Below are positions 1 to 11,509 of a DNA stretch of 64,000 nt, one piece after another. How positions within the stretch are numbered: the first letter of the stretch is position 1; each line of letters starts with the position of its first letter. A program made the position numbers and the translations under genes. Below the pieces are notes generated by a model. The model searched no databases. It saw nothing but the letters and a program-made list of their open reading frames with translations, and was not told where the DNA came from. The stretch covers positions 338,506-402,505 of the forward strand of contig PDUO01000047.1 of NCBI GenBank assembly GCA_003008705.1, read 5' to 3'. This stretch comes from Pezicula radicicola (lineage: Eukaryota; Ascomycota; Leotiomycetes; Helotiales; Dermateaceae).

Positions 1-708
1 AGGAAAGTCGGACATTTTTGACAGCTAAAAAGTCCGAACGGACTCTCTCAACGACAACTTCACGTAACTTGCACTAAATTCGGACACACAGCTTCGACAA
101 AGAGAGCATTTTACCCACTAATGACTCTTCTGATTTCTTATTATTCAACATGCTGTGCTGCTACGGCTACGGCTCTACCCCAAGCACCGTTCCGCCTCGT
201 CGGATCTTCCCTGCGTGCTCAGTCGTCATTCTCCAGTCCCATTGTTCTTTTTGTCTCTGGTCTAGAAGGGACCCAGAACCCTTAACAACCTGGTCAACAC
301 TCAAATACTTGTGGAAACCATCTCGGTACCTTCCATCCCATGCTCGTAACTTGAAATGCTTAGCATCAGCGACGAACTACCCTCGCTCCATACACGTCGT
401 GAAACGGCTCTCTCGGCCTTAAGTTAAGAGCCGAATCTGGTAACTGGTGCTCAGCATCTCTCGGACACCTTCAGAATACCGTGGTGTACGTTGATGCCAC
501 CCCACAGGGCTGAAGCCTCAGTGTTGTCATATACTGCGGTGCCCCCCATCCTTCCGGTTTCTGGTCTTACTATAATAATTAGTTCTCTTAACTCCCTTCT
601 GTTTCAATCCTTCCAGAAGAATTACATTTCCTTACTTTGTTTTCCTTAATCTCTTTTAATTCTTCGACATCCATCCATCAGCCCTGGATATCAGCAGCTT
701 CAACAACA
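1..708. other. Upstream region of the ABC transporter gene
   Basis: No convincing gene is visible here. Short open frames (for example 150-422) have no recognisable domain and look like chance. The stretch just before 709 is pyrimidine-rich, as is usual in fungal 5' leaders. It should hold the promoter and 5' UTR of the transporter gene, but I see no clear operator. Confidence 0.5.
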
Positions 709-3700
709 ATGGCGGCTTCGCCTGAGCCCGAGGCATATGCCTCAGTGGTAAATCACTCGAATCACTCGACTGGAAACATCATCACCCGAACATTATCACA
801 AGCTTCTCAATTTCTGGAACGCAAACCTAGTCGTACGTACGATGAGGACGACAACAGAGATGAGCCAATCAGCTTGGCCAATGACTGGCAAATGATGGAA
901 GAGATCAAAGGCGTTCACGCCCAAGGCAAATCTGACCAAGTGAAAGGAAGAAAGCTGGGCGTCACCTGGACGAATTTGACGGTCAAAGGTGTGGGTTCTG
1001 ATGCTGCCTTCAACGAGAATGTTGGCTCGCAATTTCTGCCGAGCAAGATGAAGGGCGGAAGTCAAGCGGCTCCATTAAAGACCATCTTAGAGAACAGCCA
1101 TGGATGTGTCAAGCCTGGCGAGATGTTGCTTGTCCTCGGACGCCCAGGAGCCGGATGCACAACTCTACTTAAAATGCTTGCCAATAGACGGAATGGTTAC
1201 GCAGAAGTCACTGGGGATGTGCACTTTGGAACCCTCGACCACAAACAGGCGGCCCACTACCGGGGCCAGATTGTGATGAACACCGAAGATGAGCTTTTCT
1301 TCCCAACCCTCACCGTCGGCCAGACCATCGATTTCGCCACGAGGATGAAAGTACAGGCCAACCTCCCTTCCAACGTCACTTCCAGGGTCCAATTCCAGCA
1401 GGAGACCAAGGAGTTCTTGCTGAAGTCGATGGGAATTTCGCATACTCACGACACCAAGGTCGGCAACGAGTACGTGCGCGGTGTATCTGGTGGTGAACGG
1501 AAGCGTGTTAGTATTATCGAGACTCTTGCTACTCGCGCCAGTGTCTACTGTTGGGACAACAGTACTCGTGGACTTGATGCAAGCACTGCTCTTGAATACA
1601 CCAAGGCAATCCGAGCAATGACCGACATCTTTGGCATCGCTTCAATTGTCACTTTGTACCAGGCTGGTAACGGCATATATAATCTCTTTGACAAGGTATT
1701 GGTTATCGACGAGGGCAAGGAGATTTACTATGGGCCGATGAAGCAAGCTCGGCCATTTATGGAAGAATTGGGTTTCGTTTGTGATGATGCTGCAAATGTA
1801 GCTGATTTCCTTACTGGCGTCACAGTCCCCACGGAAAGAAGGATCCGCACTGGTTTCGAGGCCAAGTTCCCAAGAACTGGAACTGACATTTACAACGAGT
1901 ACCAACGTTCGTCCATCAAGGGTGAGATGGAGGCAGAGTACGATTACCCCAGTACGGAAGTCGCCAAATCACGAACAGAAGACTTCAGAATTAGCGTCGC
2001 CGAGGAAAAGCACAAGAGCCTGTCAAAGAAGTCTCCCCTGACAATTAGCTTCGTCGATCAAGTGCGCGCTTGTGTTACTCGCCAGTACCAGATCCTCTGG
2101 GGAGACAAAGCAACCTTCATCATCAAGCAAGCCTCGACGCTTGTTCAAGCCCTGATCGCTGGATCTCTCTTTTACGATGCTCCCAATAACTCTAGTGGGC
2201 TCTTCCTTAAAGGTGGTGCCATTTTCTTCGCACTCCTGTTCAACAGTTTGCTCGCTATGTCTGAAGTCACCGACTCCTTCTCTGGTCGCCCTGTTCTCGC
2301 CAAACATAAGTCGTTTGCTCTATACCACCCGGCTGCCTTTTGTATTGCTCAAATCGCTGCTGACATTCCCGTTATCCTCTTCCAAGTCTCCCAGTTTTCA
2401 ATCGTCCTTTACTTTATGGTTGGGCTTAAGCAAACTGCGGATGCTTTCTTTACATTCTGGGTTCTCATCATCGCTACAACTATGTGCATGACAGCTCTGT
2501 TTAGGAGCATCGGAGCCGGGTTTTCGACCCTTGATGCTGCTAGTAAGATTTCTGGCTTCATGATCAGTGCTCTGATTATGTATACTGGTTACATGAGTAT
2601 GTGGTAATCTCATCCTAATCTAGAAAAGTGTAGCTGACTCCAGGTGTAGTTCCCAAGCCTTCCATGCACCCATGGTTTGTCTGGATATTCTGGATTGACC
2701 CCATGGCGTACGCATTTGAAGCAGTCCTAAGCAACGAATTCCACAAGCAAATCCTTCCTTGTGTTGGCGTAAACCTCGTTCCCAACGGCCCCGGGTATAC
2801 TTCTGCTGCCAATCAAGCTTGTGCCGGTGTCCCAGGAGCCGGCCCGGGAGTTACGAGCGTTACTGGTGATCAATACCTCGCAGGTCTCAGCTACAGTCAT
2901 TCCCATGTCTGGAGAAACTTTGGAATCATCTGGTAGGTCTCTCGCTGGAACCCGAAATATTACAATATCTAACAGCTGGCAGGGCTTTCTGGGTTCTTTT
3001 CGTAGTACTGACCATCGTTTTTACAACCAGATGGAAGGAGAACTCCGGAAAGAGTGGATTTCTTCTTATTCCACGTGAGAAGGCAGAGAAGCACAATTCT
3101 GCTTTGGCCGCAAACGACGAAGAGTCCCAGGCCAATAGAGAGAAGCCTACTCACTCGAGCGCTTCTTCATCGGATGAGACCAAAATTGAAACAGTTAACG
3201 ACGACCAACTTATCAGAAACACCTCTGTTTTCACTTGGAAGAACCTGACCTACACTGTCAAGACACCATCTGGCGATCGAGTTCTTCTTGATGATGTCCA
3301 AGGATGGGTTAAGGTAAGTCATTGCTCCATCACTCTTCCATTGACAGGATACTGACTCTGCTTTCTCATAGCCTGGCATGCTTGGTGCCCTCATGGGTTC
3401 CTCGGGTGCTGGTAAGACCACTCTTCTCGATGTCCTGGCTCAGCGAAAGACCGATGGTACTGTTAAGGGATCAATTCTCGTCGACGGCCGTCCTCTTTCT
3501 GTCTCCTTCCAAAGATCTGCTGGTTACTGCGAACAACTAGGTATGGAGATAGCCACCCATCTACACCTGACAAATCTAACACGTTTTAGATGTCCACGAG
3601 CCGCTTGCCACCGTTAGAGAAGCACTTGAATTTTCGGCTCTCCTCCGCCAATCTCGTACCGTCCCAAGAGAAGAGAAACTCAAATACGTCCAAACAATCA

Positions 3701-5323
3701 TCGATCTCCTCGAGATGCACGACATTGAGAATACTCTTATCGGAACATCCGGTGCAGGTCTCTCGGTCGAACAACGCAAGCGCTTAACCATTGGAGTTGA
3801 ACTCGTCTCCAAACCTTCAATCCTCATCTTCCTCGACGAACCCACATCTGGTCTTGATGGCCAAGCCGCTTTCAACATCGTCCGTTTCCTCCGTAAACTA
3901 GCAGATGTCGGTCAAGCTGTTCTTGTTACAATCCATCAACCGTCTGCTCAACTCTTCGCTCAATTCGACAGCCTGCTCCTACTCGCTAAGGGTGGAAAGA
4001 CAGTGTACTTCGGTGACATTGGAGACAACGCTTCAACTCTCAAGGAATACTTTGCCCGATATGATGCACCTTGCCCTCCTCATGCAAACCCAGCTGAGTT
4101 CATGATTGACGTCGTCTCCGGCACGCTCTCTCAAGGTAGAGATTGGAACAAAGTCTGGCTCGAATCCCCGGAACACGAGTACACAGTCAAAGAACTTGAT
4201 CGCATCATCAACGAGGCAGCCGCCAAACCACCAGGAACCGCAGACGATGGCTTTGAATTTGCAATGCCGATGTGGGATCAGATAAAACTTGTAACACAAC
4301 GCATGAACGTCTCACTATGGCGCAACACGGATTACGTCAACAACAAATTTGCACTGCATATTGGTTCGGCCCTCTTTAACGGTTTCTCCTTCTGGAAAAT
4401 TGGGAGCTCAGTTGGCGATCTTCAACTCCGACTCTTCGCAATCTTCAACTTCATTTTCGTAGCTCCCGGTGTCCTGGCCCAGCTCCAACCGCTGTTCATC
4501 GATCGCCGAGATATCTTCGAGACGCGCGAGAAGAAATCAAAGATGTACAGCTGGGTAGCGTTCGTAACAGGACTAATTGTTTCCGAGGTGCCATACCTCG
4601 TCATCTGCGCCGTGCAATACTTCGTCTGCTTTTACTATACCGTTGGTTTCCCCAAAGACTCCAACAAGGCCGGCGCTGTCTTCTTTGTCATGTTGATGTA
4701 CGAGTTCGTGTATACGGGTATCGGACAATTCGTTGCGGCGTATGCACCGAGTGCGACTTTTGCATCGTTGGTCAACCCGCTTCTCCTTGGTGTCTTGATC
4801 TCGTTCTGTGGTGTATTGGTACCGTATTCGCAGATTCAAACATTCTGGAAGTATGTTGCATTAAATTTCTTTCTACCCCTACATCCCCTTCAGTTCAACC
4901 CTAGGGGAAAATTATCCATACTAACATTCCACTTTCTTCAGATACTGGATATACTACCTCAACCCCTTCAACTACCTAATGGGTTCCCTCCTAGTCTTCA
5001 CAACCTACGACGCCGAAGTCAAGTGCACCACAAAAGAATTCGCAACCTTCAACCCCCTCAACGGAACAACATGTGGTCAATACCTCTCTGATTACCTCCA
5101 AGGCATGGGTAAACTCGCCAATCTCGTCAATCCCGATGCCACTGAATCTTGTCAAGTTTGTCAATATCGGGATGGAGCTGATTACCTATCCACGATCAAC
5201 CTACATGATTATTACGATGGATGGAGAGATACTGCTATCGTTGTCATTTTCGCTATTTCTAGTTATTCGCTTGTTTATCTCTTGATGAAGTTGAGGACTA
5301 AGGCTAGTAAGAAGGCTGAGTAA
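709..5323 (+). CDS. PDR-type (ABCG full-size) ABC efflux transporter
   Basis: Plasma-membrane pump of the pleiotropic drug resistance family, which typically exports xenobiotics, fungicides, plant defence compounds or metabolites. Domain order is NBD1-TMD1-NBD2-TMD2, the reverse order typical of ABCG. NBD1 has Walker [10 protein letters not shown] near residue 144, signature VSGGERKR near 259 and the degenerate Walker B ending in [12 protein letters not shown]2 has Walker [10 protein letters not shown] near 845, signature LSVEQRKR near 950 and Walker [10 protein letters not shown]. These asymmetric motifs are characteristic of fungal PDR pumps. Six exons fit: introns 2597-2643, 2933-2982, 3314-3371, 3541-3589 and 4851-4941. 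Together they give an unbroken 1439-residue protein, the normal family length. I chose ATG 709, the first in-frame ATG. The substrate cannot be read from sequence. It is convergent with the methyltransferase gene downstream. Confidence 0.95.
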
Positions 5324-6411
5324 GTAAATTGGTTGAGAGATTGACCGGTGGTGGGTGATGCGAGGAGTGGTAGTGGTCGTATCGTTTAAAAGCCAGTGAT
5401 TGATTGATAGAGTAAAGTGATGATTATCATAGACTTAGATGGGGACATGTTGGGATGGTTTGTGTATAGAATTGGTGGGAGCTACTTGCACACTGTCTGA
5501 AGCTAAAGGAAGCAAGCTGGTGTTTAAGGCGTTAGAGTAGGGACGACTACGGATTTCTTTTAATGTAATTATATCAACGATAAGTGTTGTTTCTCTTCAT
5601 TTGTGAGTGAAAGGAAATGACGTAATATTCTCTGCTTTGGACTTCTTGTCAGAATAAGTACCTACAGTATGCTCCGAATTGCCATAACGTATATAGCTAG
5701 GACGGAAAGAAAACTCTTGATTGTGTCTATCATAATAAAAGAGCTACATTACAATCTTGAGCTCTTCGATTCTGACATTAGACCAAAACGTAACTTAACT
5801 CAGGATAAACCACGTGATCAATATCACTTCCGGTCCTCCCTTTCCCTTCTCCCTTTCCCCTTAATACCAAGTCAAAGCCGCCTCTTTTGCTTTTATTCGC
5901 CTCGAAAGGGCTCTGCTACACCTTTAACAAGTAATACGACAGGTTTGAGACTATGTTTTAAAGTTAGCTTATCACTAGTATGCATGGGCCCAAAAGAAAG
6001 AGTGCAGCAAGCTGTAGTAGCACAAATACTGTCAAGATACTAAATTGTCATAAAAGAGAAAAGGGGCTTTAAAATCATATCAATGCTCTGCACTGCAAGG
6101 GAGATGTCGACAATAAAAGAAGAGTATTGGCATTTTTAAAGTTATAAAAATTCCCTAGGTAAAGACCCTGTTAGATACTTTTTAGCACTCTCCAAGACCG
6201 GCTTGGAAATAATGAAACCTAATGAATTGGAATTGTGCGAGGACTTGGCAGACTATTTAAGGTAACTGATATGTTCTATATGTTATACTTTTGAGTTTTA
6301 TTGACATTAATTGTCGATACATATGTGTATATATAAAGATATTCGTATTTATGGAAATATACGTATATGTAAAAGTACCACACGCACACACACATATATA
6401 TATGAATTCAA
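5324..6411. other. Intergenic region between convergent genes, with AC/AT microsatellite
   Basis: The region between the 3' ends of the transporter and methyltransferase genes. I see no supported gene. A dinucleotide run (AC then AT) lies at about 6379-6402. The open frame at 5669-6043 has no recognisable motif and is probably chance. 3' UTRs of both genes should lie here. Confidence 0.5.
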
Positions 6412-7335
6412 TCAACCTTTCATCCTATTCCGAACGCCGCCAAGGTCAGTTGATGTGCTTGGTCCTTTTTTTGCCGATACAGCAACGTATCTGCAATAAT
6501 TCCTCGCACGATACGCCTCGACTCCCGCCACAGTATTCACGAACCAAGCTTGGAGTCCGAAGAAAGTGATTATGATATATGGAATATAGGCAAGGATGAA
6601 AAAGAAGCGTAGCATAGGTGTCACATTCGTGGTGAGATCCTTCACACGAACATCCACGAATCCAGCCTCTAACAACATCCCTTCCAGAACCCCGTCCTCA
6701 AATTGCGCATGAGCAGGCATGGCGGAATATTCGTCGATTTGCCTGAACGATTCTTTCAAGCTGCTTGGTGCAGAGTTGAGGGTGCCATTTTCGTACTCGA
6801 AAAGAGCCAGACTCCCTCCAGGTTTGAGCACACGGTGGAATCCTGCCAACACTCCTTGGGGATCCGTGGCGTGGACAAAGGTTTCCATTGTATACGCACC
6901 ATCGAACGTCTCATCTGAAAAGGCATTGAGGTGGTGATAGTCCATCCTTTGCACGGTGACTGAACCTTCAAGACCAGCGGCCTTGACGTATTTCTGGGCC
7001 TTTTGGACGGACCGTTCAACCACATCAATTCCTTGTATGTGCAGTCCCTTTCGGGCCAGATGCATAGCAACATGTCCCACTCCACAACCAGCATCCAAGA
7101 CTTGAGCTCCAGCTCCTAGCCCAAGTGTGTCATAGAGTTGGTCCTCCATTGCTCTAAGCGCTCTACTGATGGGAAAGGGCCAATATGTGTCCACGCTGTA
7201 ATACCCAAAATGTCTGGTACCCCCCAATAGAAGGCGATATCCAATTCTGGATTCGAGAGACGCATAGTAGCTCTGGAGGGTTCGATTGGGATTTATGAGA
7301 GGAGTCTGTTCGTCCGTGGTTGTCATCGTGGTCAT
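6412..7335 (-). CDS. Class I SAM-dependent methyltransferase (UbiE/sterol-methyltransferase-like)
   Basis: Single-exon gene of 307 residues. Residues 79-89 hold the SAM-binding motif I (VLDAGCGVGHV), followed by an acidic residue after the second strand (GIDVV) and a motif with LKPGGSLALFE, all typical of class I methyltransferases. The C-terminal quarter contains a strongly hydrophobic stretch near 243-272 (rich in F, I and Y), which suggests membrane association or a lipid-like substrate, as in sterol C-24 methyltransferase relatives. The true substrate is unknown. Two ATGs lie close together (7335 and 7326); I used the outer one. A TATATATA run lies just upstream of the start. It is divergent from the membrane-protein gene at 7960 and convergent with the ABC pump, so co-function with the pump is conceivable but unproven. 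Confidence 0.85.
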   Translation of the reverse strand: MTTMTTTDEQTPLINPNRTLQSYYASLESRIGYRLLLGGTRHFGYYSVDTYWPFPISRALRAMEDQLYDTLGLGAGAQVLDAGCGVGHVAMHLARKGLHIQGIDVVERSVQKAQKYVKAAGLEGSVTVQRMDYHHLNAFSDETFDGAYTMETFVHATDPQGVLAGFHRVLKPGGSLALFEYENGTLNSAPSSLKESFRQIDEYSAMPAHAQFEDGVLEGMLLEAGFVDVRVKDLTTNVTPMLRFFFILAYIPYIIITFFGLQAWFVNTVAGVEAYRARNYCRYVAVSAKKGPSTSTDLGGVRNRMKG

Positions 7336-7959
7336 GGTCGGAGATAAGAATAGTCTATGTATATCTATATATATGCGTCGCTACTGGAGTGAGGTGTGGT
7401 AAGTATGTGCAGATATGAAGCAACAATATGGAGTCAACGAGCGTCCATGGGATTGTAGGTGGGTGATGTTTGGGCAAAGATTAGGCCTGCTGTTGATATA
7501 GAGAAGCTTGGGGCGTCGCCATTATTGTGGATCGTTCGTCTTTAACTTTACGAGTTAGGCAGCGGGCGCTTACAGGATGGCTGTGAGTAGCTCGTGCAGG
7601 CTATTGAACCGACCGAACCGAGCCGGCGTAGCGCACAGACATGGTACCTGGTCTTCCATTGCTGCCCCTGATATCGCCCGTCCTATCACCTAGATGAATT
7701 TTCCAACAAACGGCCAGCCTGCAGGCAAACTGCTTCAGCAGTCCCAAGTCAGAAGTGCCGGCGTTGTAGGTGTCTGCTCCTCCTGTCCCCTCGAAACATC
7801 ACGCCGTATGCAGGTTACCCCATTCTGCTTCTTGAGCGAGTTTGTTGGATTTTCAAGTCAGAGGAATAAAGGTAGGAAGCCTCTTTTCCTTCCTTTCCCT
7901 CCTTCTTCAACTTGTGTTTGCACTTTCGTACTATGCATTTTTAACGTTATAATTACGCC
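7336..7959. promoter_or_regulatory. Shared intergenic promoter region of divergent genes
   Basis: A 624-bp spacer between the starts of the methyltransferase (-) and the membrane protein (+). A TATATATA-like run lies near 7366-7373 on the methyltransferase side. Around 7606-7625 there is a short direct repeat (GAACCGACC/GAACCGAGCC) rich in CCG triplets, the kind of half-site used by Zn2Cys6 regulators. No gene is seen in the spacer. Confidence 0.45.
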
Positions 7960-9441
7960 ATGCCATTTCGTCTGATTTTTTTTGTTTTTCTCCTGTTATA
8001 TACCACAGCCTCTGCTGCGCCTCTGTCCCCCGTAGCACAAAATGCTAGCTCGCTGGCGAGTGAAATCACGGAAGTTCGCGCGGAAGTAGGAACCAAGCAA
8101 GGATGGACCTCTGAGCCGGACGGGAGGGGAACATTCGATATTCTCTGGAGCTGTGGCTTCACCATGTTCCTCTCCTCGTGGTCTGTGTTGTGTTTGAATG
8201 TGCCTGGGCCTGACGATGGACGATTCCAGGTATTTCGGCGGAAACTCTACATGACTACTCTTGCGTTTCTCGGCCCAGAATTTATATTTCAGATAGCACT
8301 TGGACAATTTGTATCGGCGCGTCGTTCAGTCAAGGACTTCCATGATTTTGGCTACAAACAATGGACAATGACGCATGCATTCTACGCTGATATGGGTGGC
8401 TATATTCTTCATACGCCTGATTGGGTACCGTTCCCCATCGATGCGAAGCAGTTGCATTATCTAGTGACACAAGGCTACGTCAGATTTCCCGAGACGTCAA
8501 CAGCGCACATCAGGGACAAGAATAAAGTTGACGGTCTTCTTCGAATTCTCACTGTTAGCCAAATCTTGTGGTTCATTATCAACATGGCTGCCCGTGCTGC
8601 ACAGAACCTGGTGATTACCTGCGGAGAATTGACAACGGCGGCATTTATTGTCTGTAGCGTTGGCACGACGGTGTGCTGGATCTATAAGCCTGCAGATGTG
8701 ACGACATCGGAAATCGTCGAGACGGACACAAGCATAGTCGATATACTGCTCAAAGCTGGAGAAAGGGCTTCCAAGCCATACAATCGCACACCTCTCGACT
8801 TTGTCAGTCGTAGCGAATGGCCATGGTCCTTGTATTGGTCAAACTGGATCAACATCCTTCGAAATCTTGGTATAGTCTTTGGTCCGCAAGTTCGGCCTGT
8901 CCATCGATTTGAGAATACCATATATCATGAGCTTCCAGGAGCCATGAATTATGTCTTTTTGGGCATGTCCGCACTCTACATCAGCATATTTATATGCGGC
9001 TGGAACTACTCCTTTCCCACACATACCGAAAAGATGCTATGGCGTGCTGCAGGTGTAACTCTGATGGGAACATTGGTAGGATTGTGGGGCTTCACCCAGT
9101 TCGCTTTCACCGTGTATCCAGCTATTAAGCGGCGATTGACGAAGCAGGGTCCGAACGATCTCCAGTCGGAACGTACTCCTCAGCAGCAGGAAACAAACTC
9201 TAACCCCGGATACTTTACTTCCAAAGCCAAATCTGTGGCAGCTTGCATTAGGAACAATTCGGTATCTCAGGATCCCGCTTTACATGTCCCATTGAAAGCC
9301 ATGTTACCTCTTTACGTCGTTGGATTCTTCTACTGTCACGCTCGTACATATATTTTTGTGGCCGATATAATTCAGTTACGTTCGTTGCCACCAAGTGCAT
9401 ATTCTACTGTCAATTGGATTCAATTGATCCCTCATTTCTAG
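7960..9441 (+). CDS. Fungal multi-spanning membrane protein of unknown function
   Basis: Single-exon gene of 493 residues. An N-terminal signal sequence (about residues 1-19, ending near ASA) is followed by a short luminal/extracellular part and about seven hydrophobic segments. The first of these carries the phrase FDILWSCGFTMFLSSWSV, and the C-terminus carries LRSLPPSAYSTVNW followed by a short aromatic end. I recognise this pattern as a large, lineage-expanded family of uncharacterised proteins in filamentous ascomycetes and basidiomycetes. No enzymatic motif is visible. A charged, Gln/Asn-rich loop near residues 388-420 separates the last two membrane segments. The start at 7960 gives the signal peptide directly, supporting it. 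Function is unknown; I do not assign one. Confidence 0.85.
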   Translation: MPFRLIFFVFLLLYTTASAAPLSPVAQNASSLASEITEVRAEVGTKQGWTSEPDGRGTFDILWSCGFTMFLSSWSVLCLNVPGPDDGRFQVFRRKLYMTTLAFLGPEFIFQIALGQFVSARRSVKDFHDFGYKQWTMTHAFYADMGGYILHTPDWVPFPIDAKQLHYLVTQGYVRFPETSTAHIRDKNKVDGLLRILTVSQILWFIINMAARAAQNLVITCGELTTAAFIVCSVGTTVCWIYKPADVTTSEIVETDTSIVDILLKAGERASKPYNRTPLDFVSRSEWPWSLYWSNWINILRNLGIVFGPQVRPVHRFENTIYHELPGAMNYVFLGMSALYISIFICGWNYSFPTHTEKMLWRAAGVTLMGTLVGLWGFTQFAFTVYPAIKRRLTKQGPNDLQSERTPQQQETNSNPGYFTSKAKSVAACIRNNSVSQDPALHVPLKAMLPLYVVGFFYCHARTYIFVADIIQLRSLPPSAYSTVNWIQLIPHF

Positions 9442-10146
9442 AATCTTCTAAAATGGGTTGGATTCAGTCATATAGTCATATACCGTATATAAAGATGTTT
9501 TGGGGGTTTGGGCTGAGGGAAGTGGGGAGGAGGCTTGAGAGGAGAAATAAATATTTGTTGCTAGAGCTGTAAATTCTTCTGGCATTCTTCGATAGCTTCC
9601 AATGTACTGTATATCCCACAATCTCAAGACAACGTCATATAAATTCTTTTGCACCTTTTCATTCAACCGGTTAACTATCTCTACATATTAACACAGATAA
9701 GACTTGCTAGAGCATTGTCGTATACCTACCACCTTACTAAACAAAAGTGCTAAAGTAGCTGGCCCCTTTTGCAGGAAAGTGCGAGAGATCACATGATTAA
9801 CCCCCCCCCAACAAAAAAAAACAGTTTATTGTCTAACGAGAACTATAACCATCTCTAATTAATCATCTATAATTAAAACCCAAACCCAAAGTGGCTTCTC
9901 TATTCTATTCCCCGAAGTTCTGTTGAAGGTAGTTATGTGCAAAGTCTTCTAGTCACGTGATAACCATGCCTTTACTACTGTCTCCCCGAACTAAGTGCTA
10001 ATAGTTTACCATGAATTTTCTAGTATTCCTAGTATGCGGTATGGATGTTAGGGTTTAACAAATAATTTTCGTCGCCGTTCTACAATTTTCTAAGTCTCTG
10101 TTAAGAGGCTGAATGATAGTTGCATATTGGAGAGCTAGAATGGAAT

Positions 10147-10265
10147 TGTTGGAATAAATGTCATATGAATAGTCACGTGGCTCTTGACACTTATAAACCT
10201 GGAAAGACCACTTCTTTCTTGTAGATAGCCTTCTTTCTTCTACAACTAATCAACACCTTTCGACA
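10147..10265 (+). mobile_element. Possible solo LTR of a Ty1/copia-like element
   Basis: Starts TGTTGGAATAAATG and ends CTTTCGACA, the TG...CA form of an LTR. Inside are a CACGTG motif, a TATAAA-like box (TTATAAACC) and a pyrimidine-rich stretch, resembling the promoter/R-region organisation of fungal copia LTRs. I see no matching target-site duplication and no second copy in the window, so this is a tentative call. Confidence 0.3.
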
Positions 10266-10284
10266 ACGAGCATACTAAGTGAGA

Positions 10285-10388
10285 TCACTAGTCTGCCCAT
10301 CGAGTAGTTGATTAAGTCAACCGACACTGATTAGTGTCGGTATAAACTGATATGGTGCCCAATCTAATAACAACGGGCAAACTAGTGA
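10285..10388. repeat. Nested inverted repeat with cloverleaf-like potential
   Basis: Outer arms of 14 nt (10285-10298 and 10375-10388; 13 of 14 positions pair) enclose two further perfect hairpins. One has GTTGA/TCAAC arms (10307-10321); the other has CCGACACT/AGTGTCGG arms with a GATT loop (10321-10340). Such nested stems could be a folded RNA, a foldback element or a transposon end. No family is recognised. Confidence 0.5.
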
Positions 10389-10417
10389 ATATCACGTAGT
10401 GTGCTGTGTTGTAGTAA

Positions 10418-10475
10418 GATTGGTTCGATTCTCTAACTACAAAGTGGAATCGTAGTCTAATTATACAAACCAATC
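10418..10475. repeat. Second compound inverted repeat
   Basis: GATTGGTT at 10418-10425 pairs with AACCAATC at 10468-10475. Directly inside, CGATTC at 10426-10431 pairs with GAATCG at 10447-10452. Together with the block just upstream this makes a dense run of stems over about 190 bp. Confidence 0.5.
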
Positions 10476-11509
10476 AACAAAGACTAGTCCTGTTTGGGCT
10501 AGTGGCGCGGCGCGGCCCGGCTGTGCGTGGCCTCCCATTGGCCCAGCACGATACGACTCGCTTACATAATACAACACGTGATATCAGAAATCGACGTTGC
10601 AACAGGAACCTTGTAGTAGAAATAAAAGTTAATCTGAACAGCAGTGTTAGGAATTTACAAATTAGTTAGATTAAGCTTGCTTTAGAACAGAATAACAAAT
10701 TGTGGCCTTTCTTTTCGCATAGATCAAACAAAGTAGTCAAACCCTTAGGATAGAATGTACCTGTTAATTGACGTAGAATCTAAATATCGTGAATAATACA
10801 ATGTCAATGATTAAAAGCATTGTAGTGCGTACTATAATCATCCGGATTATACCTTTATTGAATAAATGCTACTTCCTAGAAAAGCCAAATTATAGAAGTG
10901 CAGGAAATTCTAAATATGAGATAAAGGCGTGTTGTTAGTGTTGATCTAATTGGCTTTGTGAGAACGTTATAGGATAATTTAAACGTTCACTAGAAGATTC
11001 TGTTTAAGCTTTTGGCATGCTTTAAGTATTAAATCAGATATATCATCTAACCAATTATAATGTTTTGATATTTTGCATTGCATTCTACAGCAAAATACTA
11101 CAATGCATTTATCTAGCGTGCATATATTATACGTATATTGTATTGTATTGCTACGTACTTTTATTTTCGTCTAATAGTTTTTATTCAAAGTCAGGGGTTC
11201 TTGAATGGTGCATTATATTTACTACCTATATGTATCGCTAATAACCGACGAAAACAAAAAAATGGGGAGTAGGGCAGGCTCACGAAGCGAGCTAACTACA
11301 TAGCTCGCTTCGCAGATCTGTTCTTAGATTCACTCAGAAGGGCTGGATCCCACCGTCCAGAACCTGATATTGGAAGAGCCCCAATCTCTAAACACTACTG
11401 CGCACGAGCGATTGCAGACCACCACCACAAAGGGGATGTCTTTCAAGATGGACGCTTTGCCTTGCAAAGCACGAACTAGTACGTACTGTATTCCCATCCA
11501 AGAAAGCCC

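Larger units (their letters stand above)
9442..11509. other. Gene-poor AT-rich spacer with repeat-like features
   Basis: About 2 kb with no supported gene. It contains a possible solo LTR (10147-10265), a nested inverted-repeat block (10285-10475), and an abrupt GC-rich island at about 10500-10560 (GCGCGGCGCGGCCC core) inside otherwise AT-rich DNA. The contrast in base composition and the density of inverted repeats suggest old mobile DNA. Confidence 0.5.

Noticed and set aside
5669..6043. 124-codon open frame between the pump and the methyltransferase
   Set aside because: Begins with mixed composition, no domain, and lies in a 3'-UTR-like spacer.
10321..10370. Hammerhead-type ribozyme in the inverted-repeat block
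   Set aside because: The obligatory CTGATGA and GAAA core boxes are not both present around the stems.
10411..10440. tRNA-like B-box (TGGTTCGATTC)
   Set aside because: No A-box, acceptor stem or anticodon arm could be fitted around it. The sequence is better explained by the compound inverted repeat.
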